A stretch of 64,000 nucleotides of DNA from Morella rubra. Lineage: Eukaryota > Streptophyta > Magnoliopsida > Fagales > Myricaceae. Positions 45,556 to 63,067 of the stretch are shown piece after piece. Positions within the stretch are counted from its first letter, which is position 1. Each line of letters opens with the position of its first letter. The notes under the pieces were generated by a model. It was not told the origin of the DNA and made no database searches. It saw nothing but the letters and a program-made list of their open reading frames with translations. The translations under genes and the position numbers were made by a program. The stretch is taken from NCBI GenBank assembly GCA_003952965.2, contig CM025854.1:19514111-19578110 (forward strand), given 5' to 3'.

Positions 45556-48500
45556 TCAAGGCTCAACTGCCATGGGAGTGATCCGCCTCTTAGCTGGTTT
45601 ATTTGGGACGGGAGTACTTATTGAGGTAGGTGATGCCTGTTTCACTTCATTCTCTCCTGCTTCTGATGTTGTGCCGTTTGCTACAACATCATTCCTAGTT
45701 GCATCAATTACTGTGTCTTCTGGCTTCTCTACAGCGCCACTATTCTTCTCATCACTCACGATTTTCTTTTCTTCTAAATCAAATCCAACAAGAACTTTAG
45801 AGAAGGAACTAAGAGGTTGTTGCAAAAAGAGGAAAAAACAAATCGACCAATCAAGTGATGAGAATGGAAAAAGCTTTGCAGACCTGGTACAAAGATGGGT
45901 GATCCCAGTTCATCACGTTCAAACTCTAGTAAGGTACAGTAACCGTCTTGGGAGGATAATGCTAGATAACGGCCATCAGGTGACCTTTGAACACAAGCAA
46001 TAGCAGCCAATCAAAAACCCAGGCATTATCATCAACTATAATCGTCAAAACAGTTGCCAACACACAAGGAGCATATTTTACACGAAAACTATTATACTGG
46101 TTACCATGAAATGTCTGTTATGGCAGCATAGTGAAGACCAGCCAAGATTGCTATAGGAGGGACACTCTCTGTATCATAGATGTATAAAGAATTCAAAGTG
46201 GCCACCGCAAAAATGAGACGATGAGGGAGCTTAAAGAATGCAGCTGCACAACTAACTGAGAATAATCAGATTCCTATAACAATTAGCCTAGCTACAATCC
46301 ATTTATTAAGTAACAGATTAACCATGATAGAAGTTACCTGGATTTGACCCTCGAAGGCTAAAAGCTAGGGGACAAAAACGAACCACTACAACAGGTTTAC
46401 TGGCAACTGGGAGCTTTAGAGCAGGCCTGCATATGATTTTAGGAAAATGACTTCACAACATGAGAAAGTCTCCGTCAAACTTGCTTTATTGTCTCAAAGA
46501 GTAGATACCAAATAATGAAAGCACAGGTTGCTACTTGTTAAGGAGAGTTGCATTAGGAGACAAGTAAATCAACATGAAGACCATGTCTAACCTTGAAAGA
46601 TCCTTTCTGGAAAATATGTAAGCTGTATTTACTGGTTCAGTCGCAGGTGAAATCTTGAAAGAACCTGAAAGGGAAAAGTGGGACACCAACACCCGTATTA
46701 ACACAAGAATCAAAAAAGCTAAATGAGCCATCAACAAAAACATATATATGTATAAGATGATTCATCTCTCCTGTTCCCTCTCTTGCTTGTCACTATCAAT
46801 TACAAGTTGAGCCAAAATACTGCCAAATTGTCCCAAGGCCACAGGATGACTGGATTTTGCATATCCACCTTTATGCGAATACAGTCAACATCACATGTTC
46901 TATGCACAAGGAATGTAGAAGAAGGAACCACCAAGGTTCTTAAGATACTTTTTAACCACTATTTTCGATTCTTACTGGTCAGCGTCCTAAATCCTGAATA
47001 AAATGATAATCTATTTGAGAATGATATTAAAGTAATCCTCCCTTTACTTGGAGTGAAATTCTTGACAGCAAAAGAGTACAAGTCTCTGCTTAATACTACC
47101 CCAACCACAAAAATACCTTCGCCAAAAAAGAAAAGCAACTCTGCAATTTTAGTACGAATCACAACAATCTCCTGGACAAGGCCTCAAACTAACAGCCTGA
47201 GATCATTACTTATGGGCAACAGTAATCCCCCGAGTGATAGAAGACTGTAAAATGTTAATGACAATGGCATGAGGCAACAGATAATTCCATCAAGTTACCG
47301 TCAAGAAATTTCAGACAACCAACATTTGAAGAAAAGTGCTAGACTACACAAGTTCACATTAGATTGAGTTGGATATTAGATTGGGTCAATACCTGCAGGC
47401 ACAAGTAAAAAGGATCCATCAGGTGACCAGGCTAATCTTCGAAAGAAAGATGGCAATGTCTCATCAAGAAAAAGATGGTGTTTCACTGACTGCATCAGAA
47501 ACCATTTGTGAGACTTGAAAGATGCAGCAACTTTATCTGCAATACATGAAAAACAAAGAGGATATACTACATCCTTACCTTGGAATCATCTACAGATGGC
47601 TGTTCTGCCTTTGTAATTACATGCTGGCAGACAAAATTCATCTTTTCCATGCCTTTGGTTTTCATTTGAGGCTTATTCACATATATACGGCAAGTTCTAT
47701 CAGAACTAAGGGAAGCAACATACTTGGCCCGCGGATCCCATGCAACACCTTGAACATAATGGAAATGGGAATCCAATATCTGATTGACAGAACCTGAAAA
47801 GGAAATATGGAAAAAAACCAATAAGAAAGACAAAATTTATATCAAAAGATTGCAAAAGTTAAATATTGTCTTTCTTACCTTTGTTCACGTCCCATATGAT
47901 GCAAGAATTATCGACAGATCCAGAAAGAAGAAATGCACCATCGGGGGACCATTGGAGGTCCAGAACATCCTTGCGATGAAATCTATTCCTCAGAATTCAA
48001 CTCAATTAAATAAGAATTTAACTTCCCAAATCTAGAAAATAAGCGAGATTCATTTTTTATGTATAGAAATATGGTTTAACATAAACACCACAGGACCAAA
48101 CAAATGGTAGATTAAGTTCAGCTCGGGCCACCGAACCTAACCAACTCTGTTTACATGTAGATTACTTTGTTTCATTGACTTCATATTTTCAGAAATATGA
48201 TCAGACTGGTTGACCAGCTTTGAGTTAGACCCTAAGAATGCAAGCGATTCCAGGAAAAGCTTCCTGGCGGAAGTTTAAATGACTTTTGTTTAGTTAGCAC
48301 TCGAATATAAATGAAATGGCTTTAGGTTGGCAATACAAAGTCCAATCCAAATTAACAGCCTGGTGTGTTTTGAAACAATCAAAATGCATACAAAAGCTTC
48401 ATAGGAACTCAGATAAAGGCCTTACAATAAGGTCTTGAAAACCTTCCATATTTGACCTGTGTCCGTAGGGTGCAACTTCCAAATAACCAGCTCACCTCCT

Positions 48501-50661
48501 GAAAAGCTCAGGTATAGTGATTTTACGAGCTAGATCGCTGGGCAATGATAAAACTGGAGTAGATACTATGATGTAGTAAAGGGAAAAAAAAAAAAGCTAC
48601 AGTGACTGAAGTCATACCATCAGCACCAGATGCGAGTTGTTCTCCTGCATATTACATAAAAGGAGTAATATCATTTCAAGCCCCATACATCACCAAAATT
48701 GAGACATGCAGGAAAAACTCAAACACACAATAACCTTGGAGAAGCCACTACAAGACTAGGGAATAAACCAGAATGTTTGATATGAAATCTTAGATTTACA
48801 ATTCAGAAAACTAAACTGGAATATTAGAAAGAATGTGACGCGGTCATTGAAGATGGTAATAGCTTTATTCATGATATGAGCTACTTTATAAATTCTTCAG
48901 TTTGAATATTTCTACTGTGGGCCAATTAGTAACACCTAATCAGCAAGATTTCCAGGGTTTTGAAGGTCACCTTGTAAATGTCCTATGCTTAAAACTACTT
49001 CTGCTTTGAATTGCTGGTTCAAAAGTTAGGGATCTTTTCTATTCCCTTGCAGAATCCTGAACTTCCGCAAATTCCCTTCACAGTTTTTATGTTGAGTGTT
49101 CTATGGTGGTTTTTGCAACTATAAAATAATCTCTCTCTCCCCCCCCCCCCCCAAAATCAAATCATTTATTTTCATTAAAATAAATATAAAAAATTCACTC
49201 AAATCATCTTTCTCCACTTTTTCACCAACTCTCATAAACCAGACCCAAAATTTTGGTTTTGCAAACACCATCTATGTATGCTTCCTAATTGTGTTGCGAC
49301 AAGGATTTTCTAGTAGTTTTAGAGTCCTGATCCTATTTGGTTAAGGAAGAATCAAGAGTCAAAATTTCCTAGAGCCATTTTTCCCAATTTATTTTCTTCT
49401 GCAATTACACAAAACCTATCAGTGTATCCCATGATCTGGTAGTTTGCACACAACAGTTGATTCCGTAAAAAATGCAAATATAAGTTACCCATCCAATTCG
49501 TAACATGAGACACGAGTTTGAAAATAATAGCTATGTCCTTACCAGAAGGAGAAAAGCGAAGGATATTTACAGCAGAACCATGGTAAGAAAGACTATTTTG
49601 ATAGGAAGCTGAAGGGCCTTTCTTCTGCCCCTCACTTGAATTTATCAACCAGAGCTGAAAGAATCAAGCATGATACAAAATCATTAGCCAAACTCAACAA
49701 GACTACTTAAGAACGCCAACTTATTATGCAGATTCTACTCAGGGTTCATTTCACTATTAACATCAGTCACACAGATGAAAGGGAACCTACATGGTTGAAA
49801 ATAGTCAATGGGTCACATTTGTTCCTAATATAATGGGAAACAGAATCCGGATGAAGTAAATTAAAAAACTTTAGACACAAAAATTTTACTTGTCATGGTT
49901 TGGACATCTCCTCAGAAGCCAAAAGGCACCTTTGGTAATCACATGAGATCTCAACTCGCTGAGCAGTATTGGGTGAAAATACCCAAATTCCAGCCACGTT
50001 CAAAAGATTTTGATTTTCCTCCTCCGATTATCTAGACCGCAGGCAGATGAAGAAATCTACACATTTGAATCTGGAACAACTATACTTCAACCTTTAGACG
50101 AGTTTCTCATTTTTCGGGAACCAAAAAATACTAATTCCATGAAATTCATAATTGAAGCCTATCTTGGTTCATTTCGTTGTAATGTTGAAAGCCTATTGGC
50201 AACATGTATTGATGATGTTTTCGACCACCTGCTCAACCAAAGTTAAAAAGAACAAAAAAAAAATACTATTCGAGAAAACGAGCGTAAGCGTTGAAGCATA
50301 GAACCAAACATTCCAATCTCGTGTAGTCTTCCCATAAATCAACAGCAGGTTTAACGGGGTTCTGACATCGACATTCGATAACAGTACCAAAAGATTGCGA
50401 AGGAATCTCAAATTAAAGAATCACACACACGATTCAGCTTATAAAAACTCGGGCGAAACTACGCGCAACAAGAAGCCTAACTAAACCAATCTCCAGATTC
50501 TTGAAATGGCGGAAAGAACAAAAAGTTTACATAGGAAAATTGGATACCTTGATGTCGCAGTCGGCGCCGCCGGTGGCGAGAATGCCGGAGAGGGGGTGGA
50601 AGTCTAGAGTTAGGATTGGCTTCGTATCGTGCCAGTTGATCTGAACCGTCCCACCCTTCAT
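45556..50661 (-). CDS. FAS2: chromatin assembly factor 1 subunit FAS2 (WD40), 460 aa
   Basis: Twelve coding exons in order on the minus strand: 50548-50661, 49543-49654, 48618-48644, 48426-48498, 47879-47982, 47579-47793, 47393-47489, 46592-46664, 46338-46426, 46105-46243, 45884-45984, 45556-45794. All junctions are in phase and total 461 codons. The start [12 protein letters not shown] and the end [14 protein letters not shown] are diagnostic of plant FASCIATA2, the p60 subunit of CAF-1, which deposits H3-H4 on newly replicated DNA in the nucleus. WD40 blades include [41 protein letters not shown] and [20 protein letters not shown]. Exon 3 is only 27 bases. Arabidopsis FAS2 is slightly longer (about 487 aa), the difference lying in the low-complexity C-terminal tail. 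The final acceptor (CTAAAG) is the weakest junction. Confidence 0.93.
49104..49273. mobile_element. MITE in intron 2 of FAS2
   Basis: The left ATGGTGGTTTTTGCAAC and the reverse complement of the right end (GATGGTGTTTGCAAAACC) form imperfect inverted repeats about 170 bp apart, with the internal block AAATCATTTATTTTCATTA shared with the elements at 8784 and 52558 and a C-run (about 49139-49152). Non-coding. Confidence 0.6.
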
Positions 50662-50823
50662 CTTATTCTTCTCCTTCTTCTCTTCGTGTTAGTCTTCGGT
50701 GTAGGGAAGAGTTAGAGGAGCGAGGCTTTAGCCGGGTTTCTTCTCTTCTAATCCTTTTGCTGAAATAAATTTGGGAGAGCAAAATACAAATAAATCTAAA
50801 ATAAAAGAAAATGGAGGGGCAGA

Positions 50824-50852
50824 TTTGGCGCGCTGCTTCCACTTGGCGGGAA
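50824..50852. promoter_or_regulatory. two E2F-like sites upstream of FAS2
   Basis: TTTGGCGCGC (50824-50833) and TTGGCGGGAA (50843-50852) both fit the plant E2F consensus TTTSSCGS (either strand) and lie 163-191 bases upstream of the FAS2 ATG. E2F control of replication-coupled chromatin assembly genes is established in plants, so S-phase induction of this gene is likely. Confidence 0.6.
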
Positions 50853-52557
50853 CTGTACAGTATGCACGACTCGTGCAACAAAAGGAAACATTTATCATTT
50901 TTATTTGACTAAAAAAATACGCTTGTCCATGTGAATTTATATTTTCTTAGAGAAATGTCTTGGGGTAAATTTATCCTACCATCCTTATGATATAACCTGT
51001 TTTCTATTTATGCTCTTTCATTGATCTTCTGTCCATAAGCTGATAGAATTTTTTGATATAGCCAACACAACTTTTTGAAATGACTAAAAAGTCCACTACC
51101 ACATCAATTTAAACAAAAATCATCTTTCACCTGCTATCCACATTTACTCCTTAAAATAGACCAAGTACAACTTTCTCTTATTAGTTTTTTTATCTTAATA
51201 AATAATTAATGAATATCTTAACTTCGATGAGCAACATCAGCAAAATTTTGTTAGTTTATAGATGGAATGTCAGTAGAAGGACATAACTAGAAAACAGATT
51301 ATACCACAAGGATAGTGAAACAAAAAAAACTTATCCTAAATATATTTATGAAAAAACATCAAACCATAAAGACACACATTATTTTAGCCTTTTTATTTTT
51401 CTACGGACGAACATAAATTTTGCTTTTGCCTTACCTCACAAATTATTGGACCTATCGGTGCGGATGGAAAGTTTGTGGTACTAATTTGAATTTTCTTTTT
51501 TTTCAGGCGATTCAACATTTTGTTGCAAGGAGAAATTACAGCTGGTAGATTAAAAATAGAAGGCCTAGAAGGCAGCAACAAATCTATTGGGCTCGAGGCC
51601 CATAACAGACAGTAAATAGAGATCGAGGCCTTTAATAAGTGGACAAAGGTCCAGACACCGGGCTTAATGGCTCAAGCAGAACCAGGCACAAAGACCCTTA
51701 TAAAACCTAACCCACAGACACAAGCCGGATACAAGGAACCGGTGACAACAACCGGCCACAATAAAAGGCCCAGGCACAACAGAACCACCGCGCATGGAAG
51801 CGGTCATTGTTGCTGGATGAGAGAAGGAAGTGTCGTCGATCTTGCTTCCTCGGAGGACTTCTTTTGCTTTTGCAAGCACTAGCTTAAGAGTGTAAGAGCT
51901 CGACAGTAAAGGTATCAGAAGGCACCACGTTAGATATGGACGCTCGTGACAGCTCACGCGCCGACAAAACGATGGAAGCCGTAGCTGGAATCGGAGATCA
52001 GTGAAGATTGGCAGGGAAGGAGGGAGACGACGAATCCGGGCCACGACCAACCTGATCACAGGGAAGGAGGTGGATGGGAGGAGCTCATCCCTAGGCTCCT
52101 CCCTCCTCCCGCCACCTAGAGAGGGGACGCGGGGGCAGAAAATTCTAGAATATGGGATATAATGATCTAACTACTATGATTATTTGTTCATTTGTACTCT
52201 TTCTACAATATAGAGATAATCGTGTTGCGAATTTTAAAGTAACACTCGAACACTACAATTGCAAATAATTATCTTTTCAAATCCAAAATTTAGAAAATCA
52301 ACTAAAGTTCTAGTAATTTAAGATACGAATTATACTCTATCTAGAATAATAGAAAAACTTCATTCTAATGTGCCCTAAATTATGACTTTAATATCATTCT
52401 AGGCTTCAATTATTGGCTAAATTACAAAGTTTATCATATCAAGTCGTCAAATTAACATTGATTCCTAGAAGTATCATGATTTATCAATATGCAGCCTTTC
52501 AATAGCCATAGATAGATGCACAAATTGATGATTGGGATAGTTCAATGATGCAACTTA

Positions 52558-52753
52558 GGGTATGTTTGCAAACAAAAATTTTACACTTCTTATAATTTTA
52601 ACACAATAAAAAATTACAATATAATTTCTCTCTCCATCAAATAATTACTTTTCACTATAATAAATATTAAAAATCATCTCTCTTTTCACTTTTTTATCAA
52701 ATCTAATACTCTAAAATTGTAAACTCCCCAAAATTTTACAAACAAACTGACCC
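52558..52753. mobile_element. Tourist-like MITE, 196 bp, TTA-flanked
   Basis: The left GGGTATGTTTGCAAACAAAA and the reverse complement of the right end (GGGTCAGTTTGTTTGTAAAA) form inverted repeats. TTA flanks both ends exactly (52555-52557 and 52754-52756). Internal blocks TCACTATAATAAATATTA and TCACTTTTTTATCAAATC mirror the element at 8784. Confidence 0.8.
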
Positions 52754-52849
52754 TTAATATTCAAAGGTGCAATTTGGTAATTTAGACTCTAAGTGACATT
52801 AGCATCATAATCTCCATAATATTTGATAATAATAGATCCTACGTACTCA

Positions 52850-53062
52850 TGTTATATGTTTGGATAGTGTTTCAAAACGTTTTCAAATACTTCTCACACT
52901 CGTTTTTTCATCAATTTCAATATATTTTCACCAATCCCACTAACTTTTTACAAATTTCAACAACTTCTAACATACTTTTCACAATTCCCAAGAGAATTTA
53001 CACTGCTTCTAAAAAAAATACAAACATAAAAACTATTTTGAGATCTAAACCAAACATAGCCA
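52850..53062. mobile_element. MITE-like element with ATGTTTGG ends
   Basis: The left ATGTTTGGATAGTGTTTCAA and the reverse complement of the right end (ATGTTTGGTTTAGATCTCAA) match imperfectly at about 210 bp spacing. The interior is AT-rich and non-coding. It lies about 100 bases from the TTA-flanked MITE. Confidence 0.55.
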
Positions 53063-53466
53063 AGTTCTAGAATAATTTTTAGAATTCAAGAAAATCCACG
53101 AAACTAGATAGAAGCCATGTTTCCAAGTCTTCTCACCGATACACTTTTTATCAGGTCGTCTAAGAAAAGGCCAAAACACCTTTTGTAGTGGGAGATTACT
53201 GTAATCGTAATCACAATCTACTTTCTTTGATTTGCACTATATCCAACCTAATTGGGGATTTTTCTACAGGCATATCCTCCTGATAAATATGATGACGAAC
53301 AAAAATGAAAAATTACTAAATGCTATCACTTTCTGTACTAATTACAAGTATTAGACGCAAAGGTAACCATTGACATATACATGAAAAGAAGAGAGAAAAT
53401 AACAGTACAGAAAGATCATAATGATTCCTGGAGAGGGGAAAAATTAGCACAACGTAGTGGAGGAAA

Positions 53467-54024
53467 TCACCAACCAAGCTGATCAATAATTCCCAAAACT
53501 ACGAAACAAATATGCTTCAAACCATCCTCTCCACGTGCAAGCTCCGGTGGATAAGCCAATCCTGGATACCGTTTGAAGGCATTGTGGCAAGCATTTGGAT
53601 AATCCGCAGCTGCAGTTATGTGCATGTAAGCATAGTCATAGGACTCGGCGGCGATATCCTGGAGAGAAGCTTGGAGAGCGTCGGCAGCATATTTGTACTT
53701 ATCAGCGCACTCCTTGATCAGGACCTTCTTCGTGACCGTGTTGTTGGCAGTACTAGCTAGCAACTGGGAGGACAAGAATGAGGAAGCGGCAGTGGCATTG
53801 GCCATTCCAATCCTGACCATGATGACTGCCAATCCCTTGGTATCGGCGTTCAGGCTGGTGGGATCTGATTTGAGGGACGACAGGCAAAGGTCGTAATATT
53901 TGGTGCTTCTACATGTCGCTTGGATCAGGTTGGCGTCCCCAGTCACAAAAATAAATGGTTGGTGCAAGAGGTAGCCAGGAAATGCAAGAGAGAAAAGAGA
54001 TATCAAGAAAATGGTAGAACCCAT
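53467..54024 (-). CDS. invertase/pectinesterase inhibitor family protein (C/VIF-like), 185 aa
   Basis: Single exon with an N-terminal signal peptide (STIFLISLFSLAFPGYLL) and the PMEI fold: LIQATCRSTKYYDLCLSSL supplies the first cysteine pair (C38, C47), KECADKYKYAADALQASL and DYPNACHNAF the second. The domain sequence, with the TAAADYPNAC block and a short C-terminal FVVLGIIDQLGW, fits cell-wall/vacuolar inhibitors of fructosidase, which block acid invertases and so regulate sucrose cleavage. The sequence cannot fully exclude a pectinesterase target. Length is typical (about 170-190 aa). The product is secreted or vacuolar. The gene is not linked in strand or spacing to a cognate invertase in this window. 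Confidence 0.88.
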   Translation of the reverse strand: MGSTIFLISLFSLAFPGYLLHQPFIFVTGDANLIQATCRSTKYYDLCLSSLKSDPTSLNADTKGLAVIMVRIGMANATAASSFLSSQLLASTANNTVTKKVLIKECADKYKYAADALQASLQDIAAESYDYAYMHITAAADYPNACHNAFKRYPGLAYPPELARGEDGLKHICFVVLGIIDQLGW

Positions 54025-54926
54025 TTGAGAGAACGATCAAATTGCTGTAGTACTCTGGTTGAAGCCTCCTATAGAGGGTGAGAATGGGAGTGTTTTAATG
54101 ATTAATAAGCTGGGAATGTCGGGGAAGCAAAAAACTTCCGAAGCTACCCTTCTTGTATATCACCCATCTATTATAGATCTAGGTCTTTTTTGTTTTATGC
54201 TGTCATGGTCAGTAACGTAATTGTACAATTGAGTTATTTAATTCTGTAGTTTTCTTTATTGATGGGTGAGGCTATGTTTTGGGGGTGGCACGCAATTTAT
54301 TAGGGCTCGTTTGGCACGTAGGCAGCTGCCAAAACTTTGTCACGGGTCATCACCAGAGACAGTCTGACACTCAATCCAATGTCCTTTGAGCTCTGAACTG
54401 TTTTGTTTTCCTTCATGGAGCCATTATATTAGATGAAGTGTTCAGCCCTGCAATGTCTTTTGAACCACCAATAATTAGGATAAAGACAGAAAGTAATCAC
54501 CTGCAAATTTGTTTTGTGTTTTTCCTCTTATCTCTCTCACCAGTTTCCGGCCACTTAACTTCACTTGGAACCGGACAAAACTCAATAGAACTCATTTTTC
54601 TGTGTTTCCTAAGCAGATAGAACTCAAAAATGTATATAATTCCTTCCCTCCACTACCATTTGTACAATTCCCAACCTTCAGACAGACTATTTTCTAACTG
54701 GGATGTCTCTCCTTATCTTCTTTAAGCAGTTAAAACATGTGACTATCCTTTGACTTGCTATTGAAAAGTATAGTAAAGGATTCATTACAAAAAGTCCTCT
54801 GTTTTATTAGAAGATGAAAAGAGCACTTAAAACTCTGTTTTTACACGGCGCTAACGAGGGACAGGACTGCAGTAGAAGCTCTGTAGGTTGTCTTCTCTAA
54901 TTACTCTTAAAGCAATCGATCCTCCA
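54025..54926. other. spacer between inhibitor gene and ADH pseudogene
   Basis: Contains the inhibitor promoter (a TATA-like CTCTATAGG on the minus strand near 54.07 kb) and the 3' flank of the broken ADH copy. No gene seen. Confidence 0.45.
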
Positions 54927-56858
<1,932 letters not shown>

Positions 56859-56859
56859 T

Positions 56860-57650
56860 TAACGATAGTATTTACTCTTACTCTGTTATCACAGCTGTAA
56901 ACCAGTAAGACTTATGCTGTTAGTGGTTAGGCTTGTACGAGCTGGATGCTCAGTTTGTTATACTGTTATGTGTATAAAAGGACTAATCGACTATCAATAG
57001 AATATATTATTCAAATCACTTTTCCTCTCATTTGTTACTGCACTCTCTGTTTTCCCCCAAAACCTTCAGTCTCAATACTTGACATGGTATCAGAGCAATT
57101 ATAATGTCTGCTGAATCTGAATCTCCTTCAGTTTCCTCCGTGCCTAATGACTCTGAAAATCTCTCCAATCCTTATTTTTTCAATAACAGTGACAATCCAT
57201 ACATGATACTTGTATCTCAGCCCCTCAGTGGAGAAAATTACTAAAGCTGGCGCCGATCTATGCATATGGCCTTGAGTGCCAAGAATAAGCTGGCTTTTGT
57301 CAATGGGTCTCTTCCAGAACCTCCGTCGAAATCTCCTCATCATGGAACCTGGATTCGATGCAATCATATGGTGATCTCCTGGCTTTTGAATTCAATTTCT
57401 AAAGAACTCGCAGATAGCGTTCTTTACATTGAAACTGCCGCTGGAATTTGGAAGGATTTGACTGAAAGATATTCACAAGTAATGGACCTAGAATCTTTCA
57501 AATACAGAAATCTATAGTCTCTCTTACTCAAGGATCACACACAGTCACAACATACTACACGAAATTGAAAGCTCTATGGGAAGAGCTGTCCAATTACAAG
57601 CATCGGTCTACCTGCACATGTGGTGCACTGAAGCAGCTCACTGATGAGCA
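56860..57650 (+). mobile_element. Ty1/Copia-type LTR retrotransposon fragment (fossil)
   Basis: A 5' terminal repeat-like region ends in CA just before TGGTATCAGAGC, the primer-binding site complementary to initiator methionine tRNA used by many plant Copia elements. A gag region follows, with recognisable segments such as NPYMILVSQPLSGENY, NHMVISWLLNSISKELADSV and AAGIWKDLTERY. No integrase, reverse transcriptase or second terminal repeat is present, so it is a 5'-end fragment and broken. It sits exactly where ADH copy A loses its upstream exon. With a single terminal repeat its age cannot be estimated. Confidence 0.75.
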
Positions 57651-57654
57651 TGGA

Positions 57655-57945
57655 ATCTCTATTTTGCCTCTATCGTTGCAGTGGTTCCTGGGTTTGACCT
57701 CCATTCAAATTACTTCCGGGGTTCTAACTTACTGGCCCCAAAACCCAGGAAGGGGTTGGCGGTGCATTTTGTTTCTATTCTCCTTAGCGGTTGGCGGTTC
57801 AATGCGGAAAGTTCGGGACTTCTTTTCCCCCTCTGGGCAAATTTCTAGTTTCTAGTGCTGGATCGTCTCTCTATTTTGCCTCTATCGTTACAGTTGTTCC
57901 TGGGTTTGACCCCCATTCAAATTACTTCCGGGGTTCTAACTTAAT
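57655..57945 (+). repeat. about 75-base direct repeat pair downstream of the Copia fossil
   Basis: The stretch CTCTATTTTGCCTCTATCGT ... TTCCGGGGTTCTAACTTA occurs at about 57658 and again at about 57870 with only a few mismatches, about 213 bases apart. Between them is GC-richer sequence without a recognisable protein. Its relation to the Copia fossil is unclear. Confidence 0.65.
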
Positions 57946-58511
57946 GGCAGTATCGTTATGTTCTTTTTCTTTCTTGTTTTCCTTGCAGGTTATATTCAAT
58001 TAGGTGATGACCCAGCCATGAGGCTTCACCAATCATGTCCTGCCCAAAATGTCTATGGAAGACATGAATTTTTTTTTTTTTAAAAAAAATCGTACCAGAA
58101 ATTAACTCTAACCAGCCCATCCTCTGGATTGGTTGGTTGCCTTTCCAAGAAGCCATGCCACATTGCCACTCGATCCATGTTCCCTCTATTTCTGTTTCTT
58201 TTTTCTTCAAATTCTTTTATTGGAGTACAAAGAATAGTAGTGGTATTATTTCATGAGCTGTGGTGGATTTAGAGCTATAACTTCGAAAATTGTTTACAAG
58301 AATCCTTGGGGATGAGACTCTTCTCTCTCTGGTGCCACGTTCAGATACATCAAGATGAACCCTTGAACTATAGGAGGGAATAAACCAATATATTCATGAA
58401 ATTGATAATCCGAGCAACAATTTGAAAACTGGCAAAACACAGGATAATGTTTAATATCTTCCCTTTATTTTACATAATTACACTCAAGGTACTAATCATC
58501 TCAATCCTGCC
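57946..58511. other. spacer between Copia fossil and intact ADH
   Basis: Contains the ADH copy B 3' flank and a short T/A homopolymer junction near 58070-58090. No gene seen. Confidence 0.4.
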
Positions 58512-62133
<3,622 letters not shown>

Positions 62134-62948
62134 TTCAGTTCCAAATGGAATAATTCAGACATTTCATGTTTGAAGTATGTACTCAAAAAGAGAGATCAAA
62201 CGAAATACATTAAGCGTATATCTTAAGCTCATTTAAAAAAATCATCCTCCGCCTATCTTTTCCTTTCTTTCGGTACTCTTTAATCATTTTTTACTTCTTA
62301 CTTTTCCCAATTGGTGCTGCTTAATCTAAACGTAAAAGGTCACCCAATATGAGAACGTTACGTGTAATATTCACATAAATCTTGCATGACACACACAAAC
62401 TTACAAACTGATTAATGTCAAGCAGTTGTGACTAGCCGTACATTTTAGTTTTTGGGTTCCATTAGATCTGACAAAAAGAAAAAGCAACGTTGATTTAGGC
62501 GTTATTCTCAGCGTGTTAATATGTTATAGAGTTTATACCTGTTTGAACGCGACTTTGCGTACAACTCAAACTTCAAATACTGACCCTCAATACACGAAGA
62601 ATGCTGGAAAAAATTTTTAATGCTCCAGTGTTATCGCAGTGAGCTTTGTCTAACCATTCAGTTGTTCATTCAAGTTTGAAGGAAAAAGAACTAAAACAGC
62701 AACCAGTTTTCACCAGTTCTATGATAATTAAATACTATGTACAAAATTTCAATTGATCCTCACTCTACCATGCGTCCCAAAAGACGAAAAAGAAAACCAA
62801 GAGAAAAAATCCCCTCACAATACAAAAAGACAGACCACACAGAGTGGAGGGGAGAGAATCAGAGAAACCCCTCGGGCTTGGTGTGCCAACAGCTAAACTA
62901 ATAGATGTCTTTCAAAGTTCCAAAGAGAGAAGAGTAAAGATCACATAC

Positions 62949-63067
62949 CGAATGTGGGGTGGAGCGCAGTAGCGCGATCGGCGCAGGGAAGACAGAGTAC
63001 TGGGGGTTAGAGCTTCGGGAGATGGTGAGGAGAAATAGAAGGGAGAGGCGTAACAGCCGAAGGCCAT
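62949..63067 (-). CDS. candidate alternative first exon of ADH copy B
   Basis: MAFGCYASPFYFSSPSPEAL continues through STLSSLRRSRYCAPPHI to a donor CG|GTATGTG at 62949/62948. Joining it to an acceptor inside the next exon (TTTAG|GATCACAGTG, 61975) restores the ADH frame (phase 2 to 2): ...RITVAQERRKGIRMMSANTAG. The Ser/Pro/Arg-rich composition suits a chloroplast-type presequence. It would skip the other N-terminal extension. Inferred from splice signals and frame only. Confidence 0.5.

Larger units (their letters stand above)
50900..53440. other. gene-poor spacer with repeats
   Basis: AT-rich spacer between FAS2 and the inhibitor gene. It contains a GC-richer block (about 51590-52140) with no recognisable protein, possibly an old retroelement leader read on the minus strand, and two MITEs (52558-52753, 52850-53062). 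Confidence 0.45.
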
